A stretch of 64,000 bases of DNA from Triticum aestivum (GCF_018294505.1 NC_057797.1:125741116-125805115), one strand, 5' to 3'; positions 47,831-61,192 are shown, numbered from the stretch's first letter. Notes: a model not told the origin generated them from the sequence alone. Made by a program: numbers and translations.

Positions 47831-48099
47831 AATAATGTTTGTCCGGCTTCAATGAAGGACGGGCGAAGACGGCGGCGCGCCTTCGACTCGCTACAGTGTT
47901 TGTAGTCATCGTTCGGTGCTTTATGAACATCGATGTATTATTTTAGGTGTTCTTTGTACTACATTGACAGTTGATGAATAGATCGAAAGTTTTTCTCAAA
48001 AAAATCCTATATACTTGCTACAAAATTAAGAGCATCTACAACCAGAACCTCAAACCCTCTATGTCTAGGATGAATGGTCTGAAAACGCCACCCAACTGG
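47831..48099 (+). repeat. 596-bp tandem duplication, copy 2, left part
   Basis: It repeats 47235-47500 with moderate divergence up to the CACCCAACTGG target of the Angela-type element. It resumes at 56814 after the insertion. TTA-AGAGCATCTACAACC lies at 48026-48043. Confidence 0.7.
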
Positions 48100-49875
48100 T
48101 GTTCGAAATATGCCCTAGAGGCAATAATAAATTAGTTATTATTATATTTCCTTTTCATGATAATCGTTTATTATCCATGCTAGAATTGTATTGATAGGAA
48201 ACTCAGATATATGTGTGGATACATAGACAACACCATGTCCCTAGTAAGCCTCTAGTTTGACTAGCTCGTTGATCAATAGATGGTTACGGTTTCCTGACCA
48301 TGGACATTGGATGTCATTGATAACGGGATCACATCATTAGAAGAATGATATGATGGACAAGACCCAATCCTAAGCCTAGCACAAGATCATGTAGTTCGTA
48401 TGCTAAATCTTTTCTAAATGTCAAGTATCATTTCCTTAGACCATGAGATTGTGCAACTCCCGGATACTGTAGGAGTGCTTTGGGTGTGCCAAACGTCACA
48501 ACGTAACTGGGTGGCTATAAAGGTACACTACAGGTATCTCCGAAAGTTTCTGTTGGGTTGGCACGAATCGAGACTGGGATTTGTCACTCCGAGTAAACGG
48601 AGAGGTATCTCTGGGCCCACTCGGTAGGACATCATCATAATGTGCACAATGTGATCAAGGAGTTGATCATGGGATGATGTGTTACGGAATGAGTAAAGAG
48701 ACTTGCTGGTAACGAGATTGAACAAGGTATCGGGATACCGACGATCGAATCTCGGGCAAGCATCGTACCGATAGACAAAGGGAATTGTATACGGGATTGA
48801 TTAAGTCCTTGACATCGTGGTTCATCCGATGAGATCATCGTGGATCATATGGGAGCCAGCATGGGTATCCAGATCCCGTTGTTGGTTATTAACCGGAGAG
48901 GTGTCTCGGTCATGTCTGCATGTTTCCCGAACCCATAGGGTCTACACACTTAAGGTTCGATGACGCTAGGGTTATAGGAAAAGTATGAACGCGGTTACCG
49001 AATGTTGTTCGGAGTCCCGGATGAGATCCCGGACGTCACGAGGAGTTCCGGAATGGTCCGGAGGTAAAGATTTATATATGGGAAGTCATGTTTTGGTCGC
49101 CGGAAAAGTTTCGGGTTTTATCGGTAATGTACCGGGACCACCGGGAGGGTCCCGGTGGTCCACCAAGTGGGGCCACCAGCCCCGGAGGGCTGCATGGGCC
49201 AAGTGTGGGAGGGGACCAGCCCTAGGTGGGCTGGTGCCCCCCCCACCACCAAGGCCCAAGGCGCAAGGGAGAGTGGAAGGGGGCAAACCCTAGGCTCAGA
49301 TGGGCCTAAGGCCCACCTAGTGGTGCGCCCTCTCTCCCCCCCTTGGCCGCCCCCTAGATGGGATCTACGGCTGGCCGCCACCCCTAGGGGTGGAAACCTA
49401 GGTGGGGGCGCAGACCCTCCCCTCCCCCTATATATACTTGAGGTTTTGGGCTGCCAGGGACACGATTGAATCTCCCTGTTGGTGCAACCCTATCCCTCTT
49501 TCTCCTCGTCTCTCGTAGTGCTTGGCGAAGCCCTGCCGGAGTCCCGCGCTCCTCCACCACCACCACGCCGTCGTGCTGCTGTTGGATGGAGTCTTCCCCA
49601 ACCTCTCCTTCTCCCCTTGCTGGATCAAGGTGTAGGAGACGTCACCGGGCTGTACGTGCGTTGAACACGGAGGTGTCGTCCGTTCGGCACTAGGATCATC
49701 GGTGATTTGGATCACGACGAGTATGGCTCCATCAACCCCGTTCACTTGAACGCTTCCGCTTAGCAATCTACAAGGGTATGTAGATGCACTCTCCTTCCCC
49801 TCGTTGCTGGTTTCTCCATAGATAGATCTTGGTGACACGTAGGAAAATTTTGAATTTCTGCTACGTTCCCCAACA
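48100..49875 (+). repeat. 5' LTR of the Angela-type element
   Basis: 1776 bp, beginning TGTTCGAAATATGCCCTAGAG and ending CGTTCCCCAACA. The TATA motif TATATATA lies near 49429-49436. The GC-rich frames inside (48985-49838) are repeated in the other LTR and are not genes. Confidence 0.92.
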
Positions 49876-51120
49876 GTGGCATCATGAGCTAGGTCTATGC
49901 GTAGTTACTATGCACGAGTAGAACACAAAGTAGTTGTGGGCGTCGATATTGTCAATTATCTTGCCGTTACTAGTCTTATCTTGATTCGGCGGCATCGTGG
50001 GATGAAGCGGCCCGGACCATCCTTACACGTACGCTTACGTGAGACCTGTTCCACCGACTGACATGCACTAGTTGCATAAGGTGGCTGGCGGGTGTCTGTC
50101 TCTCCCACTTTAGTCGGATCGGATTCGATGAAAAGGGTCCTTATGAAGGGTAAATAGCAATTGGCATATCACGTTGTGGTTTTTGCGTAGGTAAGAAACG
50201 TTCTTGCTAGAAAACCATAGCAGCCACATAAAACATGCAAACAACAATTAGAGGACGTCTAACTTGTTTTTGCAGGGTATGCTATGTGATGTGATATGGC
50301 CAAGAAGAATGTGATGAATGATATGTGATGTATGAGATTGATCATGTTCTTGTAATAGGAATCACGACTTGCATGTCGATGAGTATGACAACCGGCAAGA
50401 GCCATAGGAGTTGTCTTTATTTATTGTATGACCTGCGTGTCATTGAACAACGCCATGTAATTACTTTACTTTATTGCTAACCGTTAGCTGTAGTAGTAGA
50501 AGTAATAGTTGGCGAGACAACTTCATGAAGACACGATGATGGAGATCATGATGATGGAGATCATGGTGTCATGCCGGTGACAATGATGATCATGGAGCCC
50601 CGAAGATGGAGATCAAAAGGAGCAATATGATATTGGCCATATCATGTCACTTTTTGATTGCATGTGATGTTTATCATGTTTTTGCATCTTATTTGCTTAG
50701 AACGACGGTAGTAAATAAGATGATCCTTCGTTAAATTTTTCAAGAAAGTGTTCCCCCTAATTGTGCACCGTTGTGAAAGTTCGTCGTTTCGAAGCACCAC
50801 GTGATGATCGGGTGTGATAGATTCTTACGTTCGAATACAACGGGTGTTGACGAGCCTAGCATGTACAGACATGGCCTCGGAACACATGCGAAACACTTAG
50901 GTTGACTTGACGAGCCTAGCATGTACAGACATGGCCTCGGAACACAAGAGACCGAAAGGTCGAACATGAGTCGTATAGAAGATACAATCAACATGAAGAT
51001 GTTCACCGATGTTGACTAGTCCGTCTCACGTGATGATCGGACACGGCCTAGTTGACTCGGATCATGTAATCACTTAGATGACTAGAGGGATGTCTATCTG
51101 AGTGGGAGTTCATAAGATGA
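49876..51120 (+). other. Leader of the Angela-type element
   Basis: The primer binding site is at 49877-49889, followed by a non-coding leader. A segment of about 33 bp, GACGAGCCTAGCATGTACAG and following, occurs twice (about 50849 and 50909), a local duplication of about 60 bp period. The same segment occurs in the leader of the - strand copia element. Confidence 0.7.
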
Positions 51121-54100
51121 ACTTAATTATCCTGAACATAGTCAAAAGGTCTTCGCAAATTATGCCGTAGCTCGCGCTTCAGTTCTACTGTTTAGATATG
51201 TTCCTAGAGAAAATTTAGTTAAAAGTTGATAGTAGCAATTATGCGGACTAGGTCCGTAAACTGAGGATTGTCCTTATTGCTTCATAGAAGGCTTATGTCC
51301 TTAATGCACCACTCAGTGTGCTGAACCTCGAACATCGTCTGTGGATGTTGCGAACATCTGACATACACATTTTGATAACTACGTGATAGTTCAGTTAAAC
51401 GGTTTAGAGTTGAGGCACCGAAGACGTTTTGAAACGTCGCAAAACATATGAGATGTTTCGAGGGCTGAAATTGGGATTTCAGGCTCGTGCCCACGTTAAG
51501 AGGTATAAGACCTCCGACGAATTTTCTTAGCCTGCAAACTAAGAGAGAAAAGCTCAATTGTTGAGCGTGTGCTCAGATTGTCTGAGTACAACAATCATTT
51601 GAATCGAGTGGGAGTTGATCTTCCAGATGAGATAGTGATGTTTCTCCGAAGTCATTACCACCAAGCTGCTAGAGCTTCATGATGAACTATAATATATCAG
51701 GGACATATATGATGATCCTTGAGATATTCGCGATGTTTGACACCACAAAAGTAGAAATCAAGAAGGAGCATCAATTGTTGATGGTTGGTGAAACCACTAG
51801 TTTCAAGAAGGGCAAGGGCAAAAAGGGATACTTCATGAAACGGCAAATCAGCTGCTGCTCTAGTGAAGAAACCCAAAGTTGAACCCAAGCCCGAGACTGA
51901 GTGCTTCTGTAATAAGGGGAACAGTCACTGAAGCAGAACCACCCTAGATACTTGGTAGATGAGAAGGCTGGCAAGGTCGACAGAAGTATATTGGATATGC
52001 ATTATAATGTGTACTTTACTAGTACTCCTAGTAGCACCAGGGTATTAGATACCGGTTCGGTTGCTAAGTGTTAGTAACTCGAAACAAAAGGCTACGGAAT
52101 AAACGGAGACTAGCTAAAAGGTGAGATTACGATATGTGTTGGAAGTATTTCCAAGGTTGATCAAATATCGTACGCTCCCTCTACCATCAAGATTGGTATT
52201 AAAACCTAAATAATTGTTATTTGGTGTTTGCTTTGAGCATATACATGATTGGATTATGTCTATCACAATATGGTTATTCATTTAAGGAGAATAATGGTTA
52301 CTCTGTTTATTTGAATAATACCATCCCGATCGTAGTGATACACATTTTCATGCCAAAGGTATAAGATAGTAATGATAGTACCACACAAATGTGGCACTGC
52401 AATTTGAGTCATATTGATATAAAACGCATGAAGAAGCTCCATGTTGATGGATCTTTGGGCTCACTCGTTTTGAAAAGTTTGAGACATGCGAACCATGTCT
52501 ATTGGTGTATATGCATGAAGAAACTCCGTGCAAATGGACCGTTTGGACTCACTTGATTTTGAATCACTTGAGACATGCAAATCATACCACATGGGCAAGA
52601 TGACTGAAAGCCTCGTTTTTAGTAAAATGGAACTAGAAAGCAACTTGTTGGAAGTAATACATTCTGATGTGTGCAGTCCAATGAGTGCTGAGGCGTGTAG
52701 TGGATATCGTTATGTTCTTACTTCACAGATGATTTGAGTAGATGTTGAGTATATTTACTTGATGAATCACGAGTCTGAATTATTGAAAGGTTCAAGTAAT
52801 TTCAGGGTGAAGTTGAAAGATCGTCGTGACAAGAGGATAAAATATCTATGATATGATCATAGAGATGAATATCTGAATTACGAGTTTGGCACAGAATTAA
52901 GACATTGTGGAAATTGTTTCACAACTAATACAGCCTGGAACACCATAGTGTGATGGTGTGTCCGAACATCATAACTGCACCCTATTGGATATGATGCATA
53001 CCATGATGTCTCTTATCGAATTACCACGATAGTTTATGGGTTAGGCATTAGAGACAACCACATTCACTTTAAATAGGGCACCACGTAATTCCGATGAGAT
53101 GACACCGTATGAACTATGGTTTAGAGAAACCTAAGATGTCATTTCTTAAAAGTTTGGGGCTGCGACGCTTATGTGAAAAAGTTTCAGGCTGATAAGCTCG
53201 AACCCAAAGCGGATAAATGCATCTTCATAGGACACCCAAAACAGTTGGGTATACCTCCTGTCTCAGATCCGAAAGCAATAAGGGATTGTTTCTAGAATCG
53301 GGTCCTTTCTCGAGGAAAAGTTTCTCTCGAAAGAATTGAGTGGGAGGATGGTGGAGACTTGATGAGGTTATTGAACCGTCTCTTCAACTAGTGTGTGGCA
53401 GGGCACAGGGAGTTGTTCCTGTGGCACCTACACCAATTGAAGTGGAAGCTTATGATAGTGATCATGAAACTTCAGATCAAGTCACTACCAAACCTCGTGG
53501 GATGACAAGGATGCGTACTACTTTAGAGTGGTACGTAATCCTGTCTTGGAAGTCATGTTGCTAGACAACAATGAACCTACGAGCTATGGAGAAGCGATGG
53601 TGGGCCTGGATTCCAAAATGGCTCGAGGCCATATAATCCGAGAGAGGATCCATATATGAAAACAAAGTGTAGACTTTGGAAGAACTACTTGATGGTCGTA
53701 AGACTGTTAGGTACATATGGATTTTAAAAGGAAGACAGACAATGATGGTAAGTATCACCATTAGGAAAGCTCGACTTGTCGTTAAGATGTTTTCCGACAA
53801 GTTCAAGGAGTTGACTACGATGAGACTTTCTCACTCGTAGCGATGCTAAGAGTCTGTTGGAATTATATTAGCGATTACTGCATTATTTATGAAATCTTGC
53901 AGATAGGATGTCAAAACATTGTTTCCTCGACGATTTTCTTGAGGAAAGGTTGTATGTGATACAACCGGAAGGTTTTGTCAATCCTGAAAGATGCTAATAA
54001 GCATGCAAAGCTCCAGCAATCCTTCTAAGGACTGGAGTAAGCATCTCGGAGTTGGAATGTATGCTTTGATGAGATGATCAAAGATTTTGGGTGTATACAA

Positions 54101-54905
54101 AGTTTATGAGAAACTTGTATTTCCAAAGAAGTGAGTGGGAGCACTATAGAATTTCTGATGAATATATGTTGTTGACATATTGTTGATCAGAAATGACGTA
54201 GAATTTCTGGAAAGCATATAAGGTTATTTGGAAAGTGTTTTTCAATGGAAAGCCTGGATTAAGCTACTTGAGCATTGAGCATCAAGATCTATAAGGATAG
54301 ATTAAAACGCTTAATGGTACTTTCAAATGAGCACATACCTTGACATGATTTTGAAGGAGTTCAAAATGGATCGGCAAAGAAGGAGTTCTTGGCTGTGTTA
54401 TAAGGTGTGAACATTGAGTAAGACTCGAATTCTGACCGCGGCAGAATAGAGAGAAAGGACGAAGGTCGTCCCCTATGCTTTAGACGTAGGCTCTACAGTA
54501 TGCTAAGCTGTGTACCGCACCTGAAGTGTGCCTTGCCATGAGTCAGTCAAGGGGTACAAGAGTGATCCAAGAATGGATCACAGGACAGCGGTCAAAGTTA
54601 TCCTTAGTAACTAGTGGACTAAGGAATTTTCTCGATTATGGAGGTGGTAAAAGAATTCATCGTAAAAGGTTACACCGATGCAAACTTTGACACTAATCCA
54701 GATTATTCTGAGTAGTAAACTGGATTCGTATAGTAGAACAGTTATTTGGAATAGCTCCAAATAGAACGTGGTAGCTGCATCTGGGAGATGACATAGAGAT
54801 TTGTAAAGCACACACGGATCTGAAAGATTCAGACCCGTTGACTATAACATCTCTCACAAGCATAACATGATCAAACCCAGAACTCATCGAGTGTTAATCA
54901 CATGG
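51121..54905 (+). pseudogene. Heavily decayed copia gag-pol
   Basis: Recognisable pieces occur in order: a Gag fragment (51679-51882, VEIKKEHQLLMVGETTSF), a zinc-knuckle region where the second cysteine is lost (about 51900-51935), protease-like sequence (about 52030-52060, where DTGS is followed by stops), an integrase zinc-finger region (52400-52640), the integrase core (52650-53060) and the RT start (53560-54250). No frame exceeds 110 codons. The decay is much greater than LTR divergence. No product can be made. Confidence 0.88.
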
Positions 54906-55029
54906 TAATGTGAACTAGATTATTGACTCTAGTAAACTCTTTGGGTGTTAGTCACATGGGGATGTTACCTTGAGTGTTAGTCACATAGCAATGTGAACTG
55001 GATTATTAACTCTAGTGCAAGTGGGAGAC

Positions 55030-56813
55030 TGTTGGAAATATGCCCTAGAGGCAATAATAAATTAGTTATTATTATATTTCCTTGTTCATGATAATTATTT
55101 ATTATCCATGCTAGAATTGTATTGATAGGAAACTCAGATACATGTGTAGATACACAGACAACACCATGTCCCTAGTAAGCCTCTAGTTTGACTAGCTCGT
55201 TGATCAATAGATGGTTACGGTTTCCTGACCATGGACATTGGATGTCATTGATAACGGGATCACATCATTAGAAGAATGATGTGATGGACAAGACCCAATC
55301 CTAAGCCTAGCACAAGATCATGTAGTTCGTATGCTAAAGCTTTTCTAAATGTCAAGTATCATTTCCTTAGACCATGAGATTGTGCAACTCCCGGATACCG
55401 TAGGAGTGCTTTGGGTGTGCCAAACGTCACAACGTAACTGGGTGGCTATAAAGGTACACTACAGGTATCTCCGAAAGTGTCTGTTGGGTTGGTACGAATC
55501 GAGACTGGGATTTGTCACTCCGTGTAAACGGAGAGGTATCTTTGGGCCCACTCGGTAGGACATCATCATAATGTGCACAATGTGATCAAGGATTTGATCA
55601 TGGGATGATGTGTTACGGAACGAGTAAAGAGACTTGCCGGTAACAAGATTGAACAAGGTATCGGGATACCGACGATCGAATCTCAGGCAAGCATCATACC
55701 GATAGACAAAGGGAATTGTATACGGAATTGATTAAGTCCTTGACATCGTGGTTCATCCGATGAGATCATCGTGGAGCATGTGGGAGCCAGCATGGGTATC
55801 CAGATCCCGCTGTTGGTTATTGACCGGAGAGGTGTCTCGGTCATGTCTGCATGTTTCCCGAACCCGTAGGGTCTACACACTTAAGGTTCGATGACGCTAG
55901 GGTTATAGGGAAAGTATGAACGTGGTTACCGAATGTTGTTCGGAGTCTCGGATGAGATCCTGGACATCACGAGGAGTTCCGGAATGGTCCGGAGGTAAAG
56001 ATTTATATATGGGAAGTCCTGTTTTGGTCGCCGGAAAAGTTTCGGGTTTTATCGGTAATGTACCGGGACCACCGGGAGGGTCCCGGTGGTCCACCAAGTG
56101 GGGCCACCAGCCCCGGAGGGCTGCATGGGCCAAGTGTGGGAGGGGACCAGCCCCAGGTGGGCTGGTGCGCTCCCCCCCCCCCCACCAAGGCCCAAGGCGC
56201 AAGGGAGAGTGGAAGGGGGCAAACCCTAGGCTCATATGGGCCTAAGGCCCACCTAGTGGTGCGCCCCCCTCTATCCCCCCTTGGCCGCCCCCCTAGATGG
56301 GATCTAGGGCTGGCCGCCACCCCTAGGGGTGGAAACCTAGGTGGGGGCACAGCCCCTCCCCCCCCCTATATATACTTGAGGTTTTGGGCTGCCAGAGACA
56401 CGATTGAATCTCCCTGTTGGTGCAGCCCTACCCCTCTTCCTCCTCGTCTCTCGTAGTGCTTGGCGAAGCCCTGCTGGAGTCCCACGCTCCTCCACCACCA
56501 CCACACCGTCGTGTTGCTGTTGGATGGAGTCTTCCCCAACCTCTCCTTCTCCCCTTGCTGGATCAAGGCGTAGGAGACGTCACCGGGCTGTACGTGCGTT
56601 GAACACGGAGGTGCCGTCCGTTCGGCACTAGGATCATCGGTGATTTGGATCACGACGAGTACAACTCCATCAACCCCGTTCACTTTAACGCTTCCGCTTA
56701 GCGATCTACAAGGGTATGTAGATGCACTCTCCTTCCCCTCGTTGCTGGTTTCTCCATAGATAGATCTTGGTGACACGTAGGAAAATTTTGAATTTCTGCT
56801 ACGTTCCATAACA
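55030..56813 (+). repeat. 3' LTR of the Angela-type element
   Basis: 1784 bp, beginning TGTTGGAAATATGCCCTAGAG and ending CGTTCCATAACA. It matches the 5' LTR along its whole length with scattered substitutions (near 55087, 55139, 55279 and 55769, for example). Confidence 0.92.
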
Positions 56814-58041
56814 ACTGGGTCCCTTAAACCATCATATATGTCGGATAAAACCATCATATATGTCGGATATGTTCAGCACCTCTCATAACAAGCTCATATG
56901 TAGGGCAGGTATGGGGACATCCAGACATGTTCGCCATGTCAGACCCGGTCCACGTTAGGCCACCTCAACTTCACAAAAATGTGTCCCTATTCGCATCCCG
57001 AGCCAAACTCTAGCTAATCCACTTTCATTCCACTCCGCCCCCCCCCCCCCCCCCCCCACACACACACACCACCCCGCCCCACTTTGCTCCTTTTTGACGA
57101 TCTCTAGCCTTCTTCGACATGGCCGGCAGTCGAATACTTTTGATCCATCGACTGGGAACTCGTCCCATGCGGGGATGAGGAGTTAGCCGGCCGACTGACT
57201 CTCCCGGGGTCTCGGGAGGAAATCCAAGACCCGACGTTAGAGTCTCTCTAGTGGGAATCCATTGTATCCGTGCAAGTAGGGCTTGGATCCAACGGCGCTG
57301 ACGGCTTGAGACGCGTGACCGCGGCGAAACCGTAGATTGCGACCGGGCCACCATGCCCAACCGGACTGCCCCGGGCTGGCAGCGCAACCCATTCGGTGGA
57401 GCCTCGTCTCCACGACGTCGGACTATGAGCCTAAGGTCAACGCCGCCAGACAACACCACCACAGATGCGTCGAGTAGAGTAGTGTCCGCCGTGCGAGGAA
57501 GAAGTTGACTCACATCACGGAGGCTGTGATGCGCTGTGTTGAACAAGACCAAGGATGCCCTTCACGCGTGCCCGCATCCTGGCGAAGCGGCAAGTCTGGA
57601 TGACGCGTGCCCTCGCAAAGGATTAAACCCTGGCAGTATGTGCCCTTGTCTCACTGTCCCCAAAAAGAGGAGGAGGATGTCGGTGATGGATCGGACAGCT
57701 CCAGCAATGAGCATATTCGGCTCGACCCATATTGCCTCTTTGATCGCTATTTCCGCAACAAAGACGGCAAGGGCAAGGATGGTCGTGGGTGAATTTACTC
57801 CATAGCCATATTTTATAGCTAGTAGAACATGCCAATTTTTGGTAGTCAAGCCTATATGTTGCTATGTGTATTGACCTAGATGAATTATGTTTGTTGTTTT
57901 AATGTTGCATGATTGTAAGGGGTTCGAAATTTGCTAAATGAGGAAGACAGTTGTGGATGCAGACATTTTAGGGGATGATCCGGCGCGCTGTCCGTGGATG
58001 CTTAAGGGCCGGATTCGTGAATTGTGGTTGTAGACAATTTA
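56814..58041 (+). mobile_element. Copy 2 of the duplication, right part, and Harbinger-like remnant
   Basis: 56819-57120 matches 47510-47760 (TCCACTTTCATTCC, CTAGCCTTCTTCGACATGG). A 22-bp unit is duplicated at about 56831-56874 (ACCATCATATATGTCGGATA twice). After a 20-bp C run and CA repeats (57038-57069), GC-rich sequence follows to 57790 with small frames; one ends LDPYCLFDRYFRNKDGKGK, recalling Harbinger-associated proteins. The right end GGTTGTAGACAATTTAA (58026-58042) mirrors the left TTAAGAGCATCTACAACC at 48026, so the Harbinger-like element probably spans 48029-58038 around the Angela insertion. Confidence 0.5.
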
Positions 58042-58042
58042 A

Positions 58043-58579
58043 TGGCATCTCTAACTGAAGTTTAAAAGGGCTTAACTTCTAAAAAAACGTTTTCGGGGAG
58101 TTAAGCTGTATTTTGTTGAACTCTCAACACCTTTAACTCCTTAAATATTTAAGAAGAATTGTTTATTCTCTTCTAAGTTTAAGGAGTCAAAACAAACTCT
58201 CGGCAAAATATTCCCTCTCTTGTGCAAGGCAGCCTCCCTCCCCCCTCTCTCTTGCTTGATCGTCTCCACTCCTCCGCTGCCTCCTCCTCCTAACGTTCCT
58301 TGCCTCCGACGACCACCTTGCATGTCGTCCGGCACCCCACATGGCCCTTCTCTCGAGGCAATGGCAACCGGCCATCGGGGTGAAGAAAGGAAAGCCAGAG
58401 CTGAAAGAAAAAGTCAGACTAAGACAACCCATGAAAATCTCGTTGAAAACATTGTCTCTGGGATGAGGTGTCATGAGGGCGTTTATCCCTTCCTGAAGGC
58501 TTGTCGCGGAAGAAGTCAACCTAGTCGTACGTGTTACATTCATATCTTGTAATGGTTCTGCAGTAGTTGTTTTTCTATG
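58043..58579. other. Non-coding stretch, possible gene fragment
   Basis: The + frame at 58220-58552 (110 codons, starting in a low-complexity Pro/Ser region, then a charged segment ERKARAERKSQTKTTHENL) is not recognised. Its start lies in simple CT-rich sequence. I see no family match. Confidence 0.3.
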
Positions 58580-58581
58580 TA

Positions 58582-58852
58582 CTCCCTCCGTTTTTATTTA
58601 CTTCGCAAATTAGTTTTGTCTTGGGTCAAACTTTCTAAACTTTGAGCAAGTTTATACAAAAATAAATAACATCCACAATACCGAATCAATACCATTAGAA
58701 TCATCATTCAACATTTTTTTATTATATATATATATATTTATTTATTTATTTATTTATTTATTGCGAAAGTTTAGATTATTTTCAATAAATTTGGTAAATA
58801 TAAAGTTTGACTTAGGTCAAAACTAATATGCAGAGTAAATAAAAATGAGGAG
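58582..58852. mobile_element. Stowaway MITE (Tc1/mariner, TSD TA)
   Basis: The left end CTCCCTCCGTTTTTATTTAC is inverted at the right end (GTAAATAAAAATGAGGAG), with TA on both sides (58580-58581 and 58853-58854). This is the hallmark of Stowaway elements. An ATATAT/TTTA simple repeat lies at about 58722-58762. Length 271 bp. Confidence 0.88.
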
Positions 58853-58854
58853 TA

Positions 58855-60125
58855 CTCCGCATATTGATGATTTTGGCCCTGTCGCTTGACATCAACATTA
58901 ACAAGCATGGTTGTGTGAATAAATTGATGTAGAAGCCATGGTTTCCACCTTCTTTTTGGGGCGAAAAGCCCATGAAAATCGTTAGCTTATAAAGCATCTC
59001 TCTTTACAACCAGAGATGCTAACCAAGTGCAACCTCCAAGCTGCATTTCTTCCCTATGGTGACAACTTTGTTCATTTCGAGCCCGTCTCTCTTGTCCTGT
59101 GGTTTCCGTCGCCTCTCTTTTGTTTCACTTCTGGCACTAGCAAATGCGCCTCGGCTTGAGCATAATGCGTATGCTGCAACCTCGCACGGCAATAATTGGC
59201 GATGCCATACATCTTATGATCCAAGCAAAGTTTAAGAAACCAACTGACATTTTTCCTTCCGAGCTTCGGTCCCCGTCGCTGTCTATCCATACCGAGCAAA
59301 ATTTGCGTCGCATCTGCTGCCTTTCACGGAGCATTTAAGCGCCTTTGCCCAAACTTTTCCCCGTCTGCTTTTTCCTCCGAGGAAAAGAGGCGATGAGAAG
59401 GGCTAACAATGAAGCCTAGATGCAGTGGGTCAGTGACAGGTGACATCTCACTACTGTAATGCTCACTCCATGTTCGTAAACAGGCAGTGTTTTAGATATC
59501 AGCAGTCCTCTACCTGTACATTGGACTGTTTTAGCAAAAAAATCTACGAAATTTAACATTATGAATTTATGATACGTACTAGACACATCTCACCAATCTT
59601 ACTACTGTAGTACTGTAGCATTCTTTTGGATAGGTAGTCGTCTGTTTACATATACGAAATCAGTGACTAGCATGTGTTCGAGATAGCCAGGACAGAGATT
59701 TGATGGCACGGGTGCCAGATTGCTCTCCGTCTCCGAACTGATTGCAGAATCCTTGCTCGAAAGTTGAATGAGATCTGGCGCGATCTTCTCTTCACAGATC
59801 GAGCATCACTTATCCTTGTGTCGCGGAAAGATAAGAGGCATTGATCGCCTGTCGTGACGAAAGTGGCGTGGTGTTGCTGCTAAGTTGGAGGATTAGGGAT
59901 CGATTCTCGTGCCACTACACGTGATGAGTGGAGATTGTTAGCTATGCCTCTCGTGGGATGGCTTGCTGTGATTTGCTTCAGCTGCTTTGGTGACAGGTTT
60001 CATCTGTTTTGATACCGCCGGGTTATGCAAAATGAGAAGAATTAACAAGACGTGGAAAGAGGAGACATATTCTCAGCTCGGACCAAGCCCGTGGCTCAAC
60101 TTTCCGCGGGAGCTATATATATATA
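58855..60125. other. Intergenic DNA without recognised features
   Basis: Small frames at 59072-59338 are not convincing. No TIR or LTR was recognised. Confidence 0.3.
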
Positions 60126-60129
60126 TTCA

Positions 60130-60427
60130 TTTTTTTTAATACGGTATAATCAAAATCGCTCACATACACGAGCATACACTCGTCCATATGAACGCACACA
60201 CGCATACCTTACCTCTATAAGCACCTCCGAGAGACTGAGCCGTTATAGTATCTTGAGATTGACGAAATTCTCACCGACACCTTGTAGTCAACGGGAACGT
60301 CACATCATCGAAAAGAGTGAAATAAATTCAGGAAAATGCAAGCACTAATGTCAAGTCTAGGACTTGAACTCTGATGGGCTGAGAATACCATTGTCCTAAT
60401 ACCATTGTCAAGCCCAGGTTGGTTCAC
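60130..60427 (-). mobile_element. Au-SINE-like retroposon, longer copy
   Basis: Shares order and sequence with 44678-44874: the T run, the CACACACGCATACC block, GCACCTCCGAGAGACTGAGCC, a B-box region AGTTCAAGTCC on - (about 60360-60370), and the GAACCAACCTGG end. It retains the internal segment (CTTGAGATTGACGAAATTC to GTGAAATAAATTCAGG) missing in the first copy. A short duplication (ATACCATTGTC twice) lies near 60387-60410. Target duplication not resolved. Confidence 0.78.
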
Positions 60428-60577
60428 TGCCGGTTCCTAACTAGGCCGCGTCTCTGGCGTCCGCGCGTATATTTTTAATGTACATTTTTGTAATATCATG
60501 CAATGTAAATTAACGCTATCAACGTTTTAAAAAATCCAAACATTTTTTGTACATTGCGGTAACATTCTTTAAAAAAA

Positions 60578-60725
60578 GGAATATATGAGTGTTAAATTTC
60601 TTGGAAATATGATTTAAAGAAAAATAATAATGACAAAACAAAGAAATACGAACTAAACCTTAAGATAATTGGGCCGTCCCAACAGGCCACTACGTTCCAA
60701 CTCGCGTTAGGCGATATATAATTGG
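60578..60725 (+). repeat. Direct repeat, copy 1
   Basis: It shares GGAATATA, TTAAATTTCTT-GAAATATGAT and TACGTTCCAACTCGCGT with 61193-61307. The spacing is 615 bp. Non-coding; the element type is unknown. Confidence 0.6.
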
Positions 60726-61192
60726 GCCGTCCCAACTTTTTCCTCTTACTTATTTTGCTTTTCTGTGTCGGTTTTCAACTGTTTTCTTTTGGGTTTTGGT
60801 GTTCTGGGTTTCTTCACCGGTTTCTTAGGGTTTACACATGATTAACAGTTTCTCCAAATACATTTTTAACATTTTTTGACTATGTGTCAAACATATTTCA
60901 AGTACAGCTTAGACCTTTTAAAACTATGAGAATATTTTTGTAGATTGCATAGACATTTTTGAAAAAAGTCATGATATAACTTTTGTAATGTAACATACAT
61001 TTTTTGAATCACACAAACTTTTTTACATTGTATATTTTTTTAGAAAATATCACGTATATTTGTTTTAAAAACTGGCGAACATTTTTAAAATGTCACAAAC
61101 ATTGTTTTAACGCTGCCATCATTTTTTGAACATCCTAACAATTTTTTTACAGTTTATTAACATTTCTAAAATTTGTTTTTCTTTATATTTTT

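Larger units (their letters stand above)
48095..56818 (+). mobile_element. Angela/WIS-type copia element, defective interior (TSD ACTGG)
   Basis: LTRs are at 48100-49875 and 55030-56813, flanked by a perfect ACTGG at 48095-48099 and 56814-56818. The 5' LTR is followed by TGGCATCATGAGC (49877-49889), the initiator-Met primer site. AAGTGGGAGAC precedes the 3' LTR. The LTRs differ by a few percent by eye. The interior from about 51100 to 54900 is copia gag-pol riddled with stops and indels. The element inserted into copy 2 of the 596-bp duplication. Confidence 0.93.

Noticed and set aside
48985..49838. Frames of about 60-136 codons, repeated at 55903-56857
   Set aside because: They sit inside the LTRs, are present in both copies and reflect GC-rich LTR sequence.
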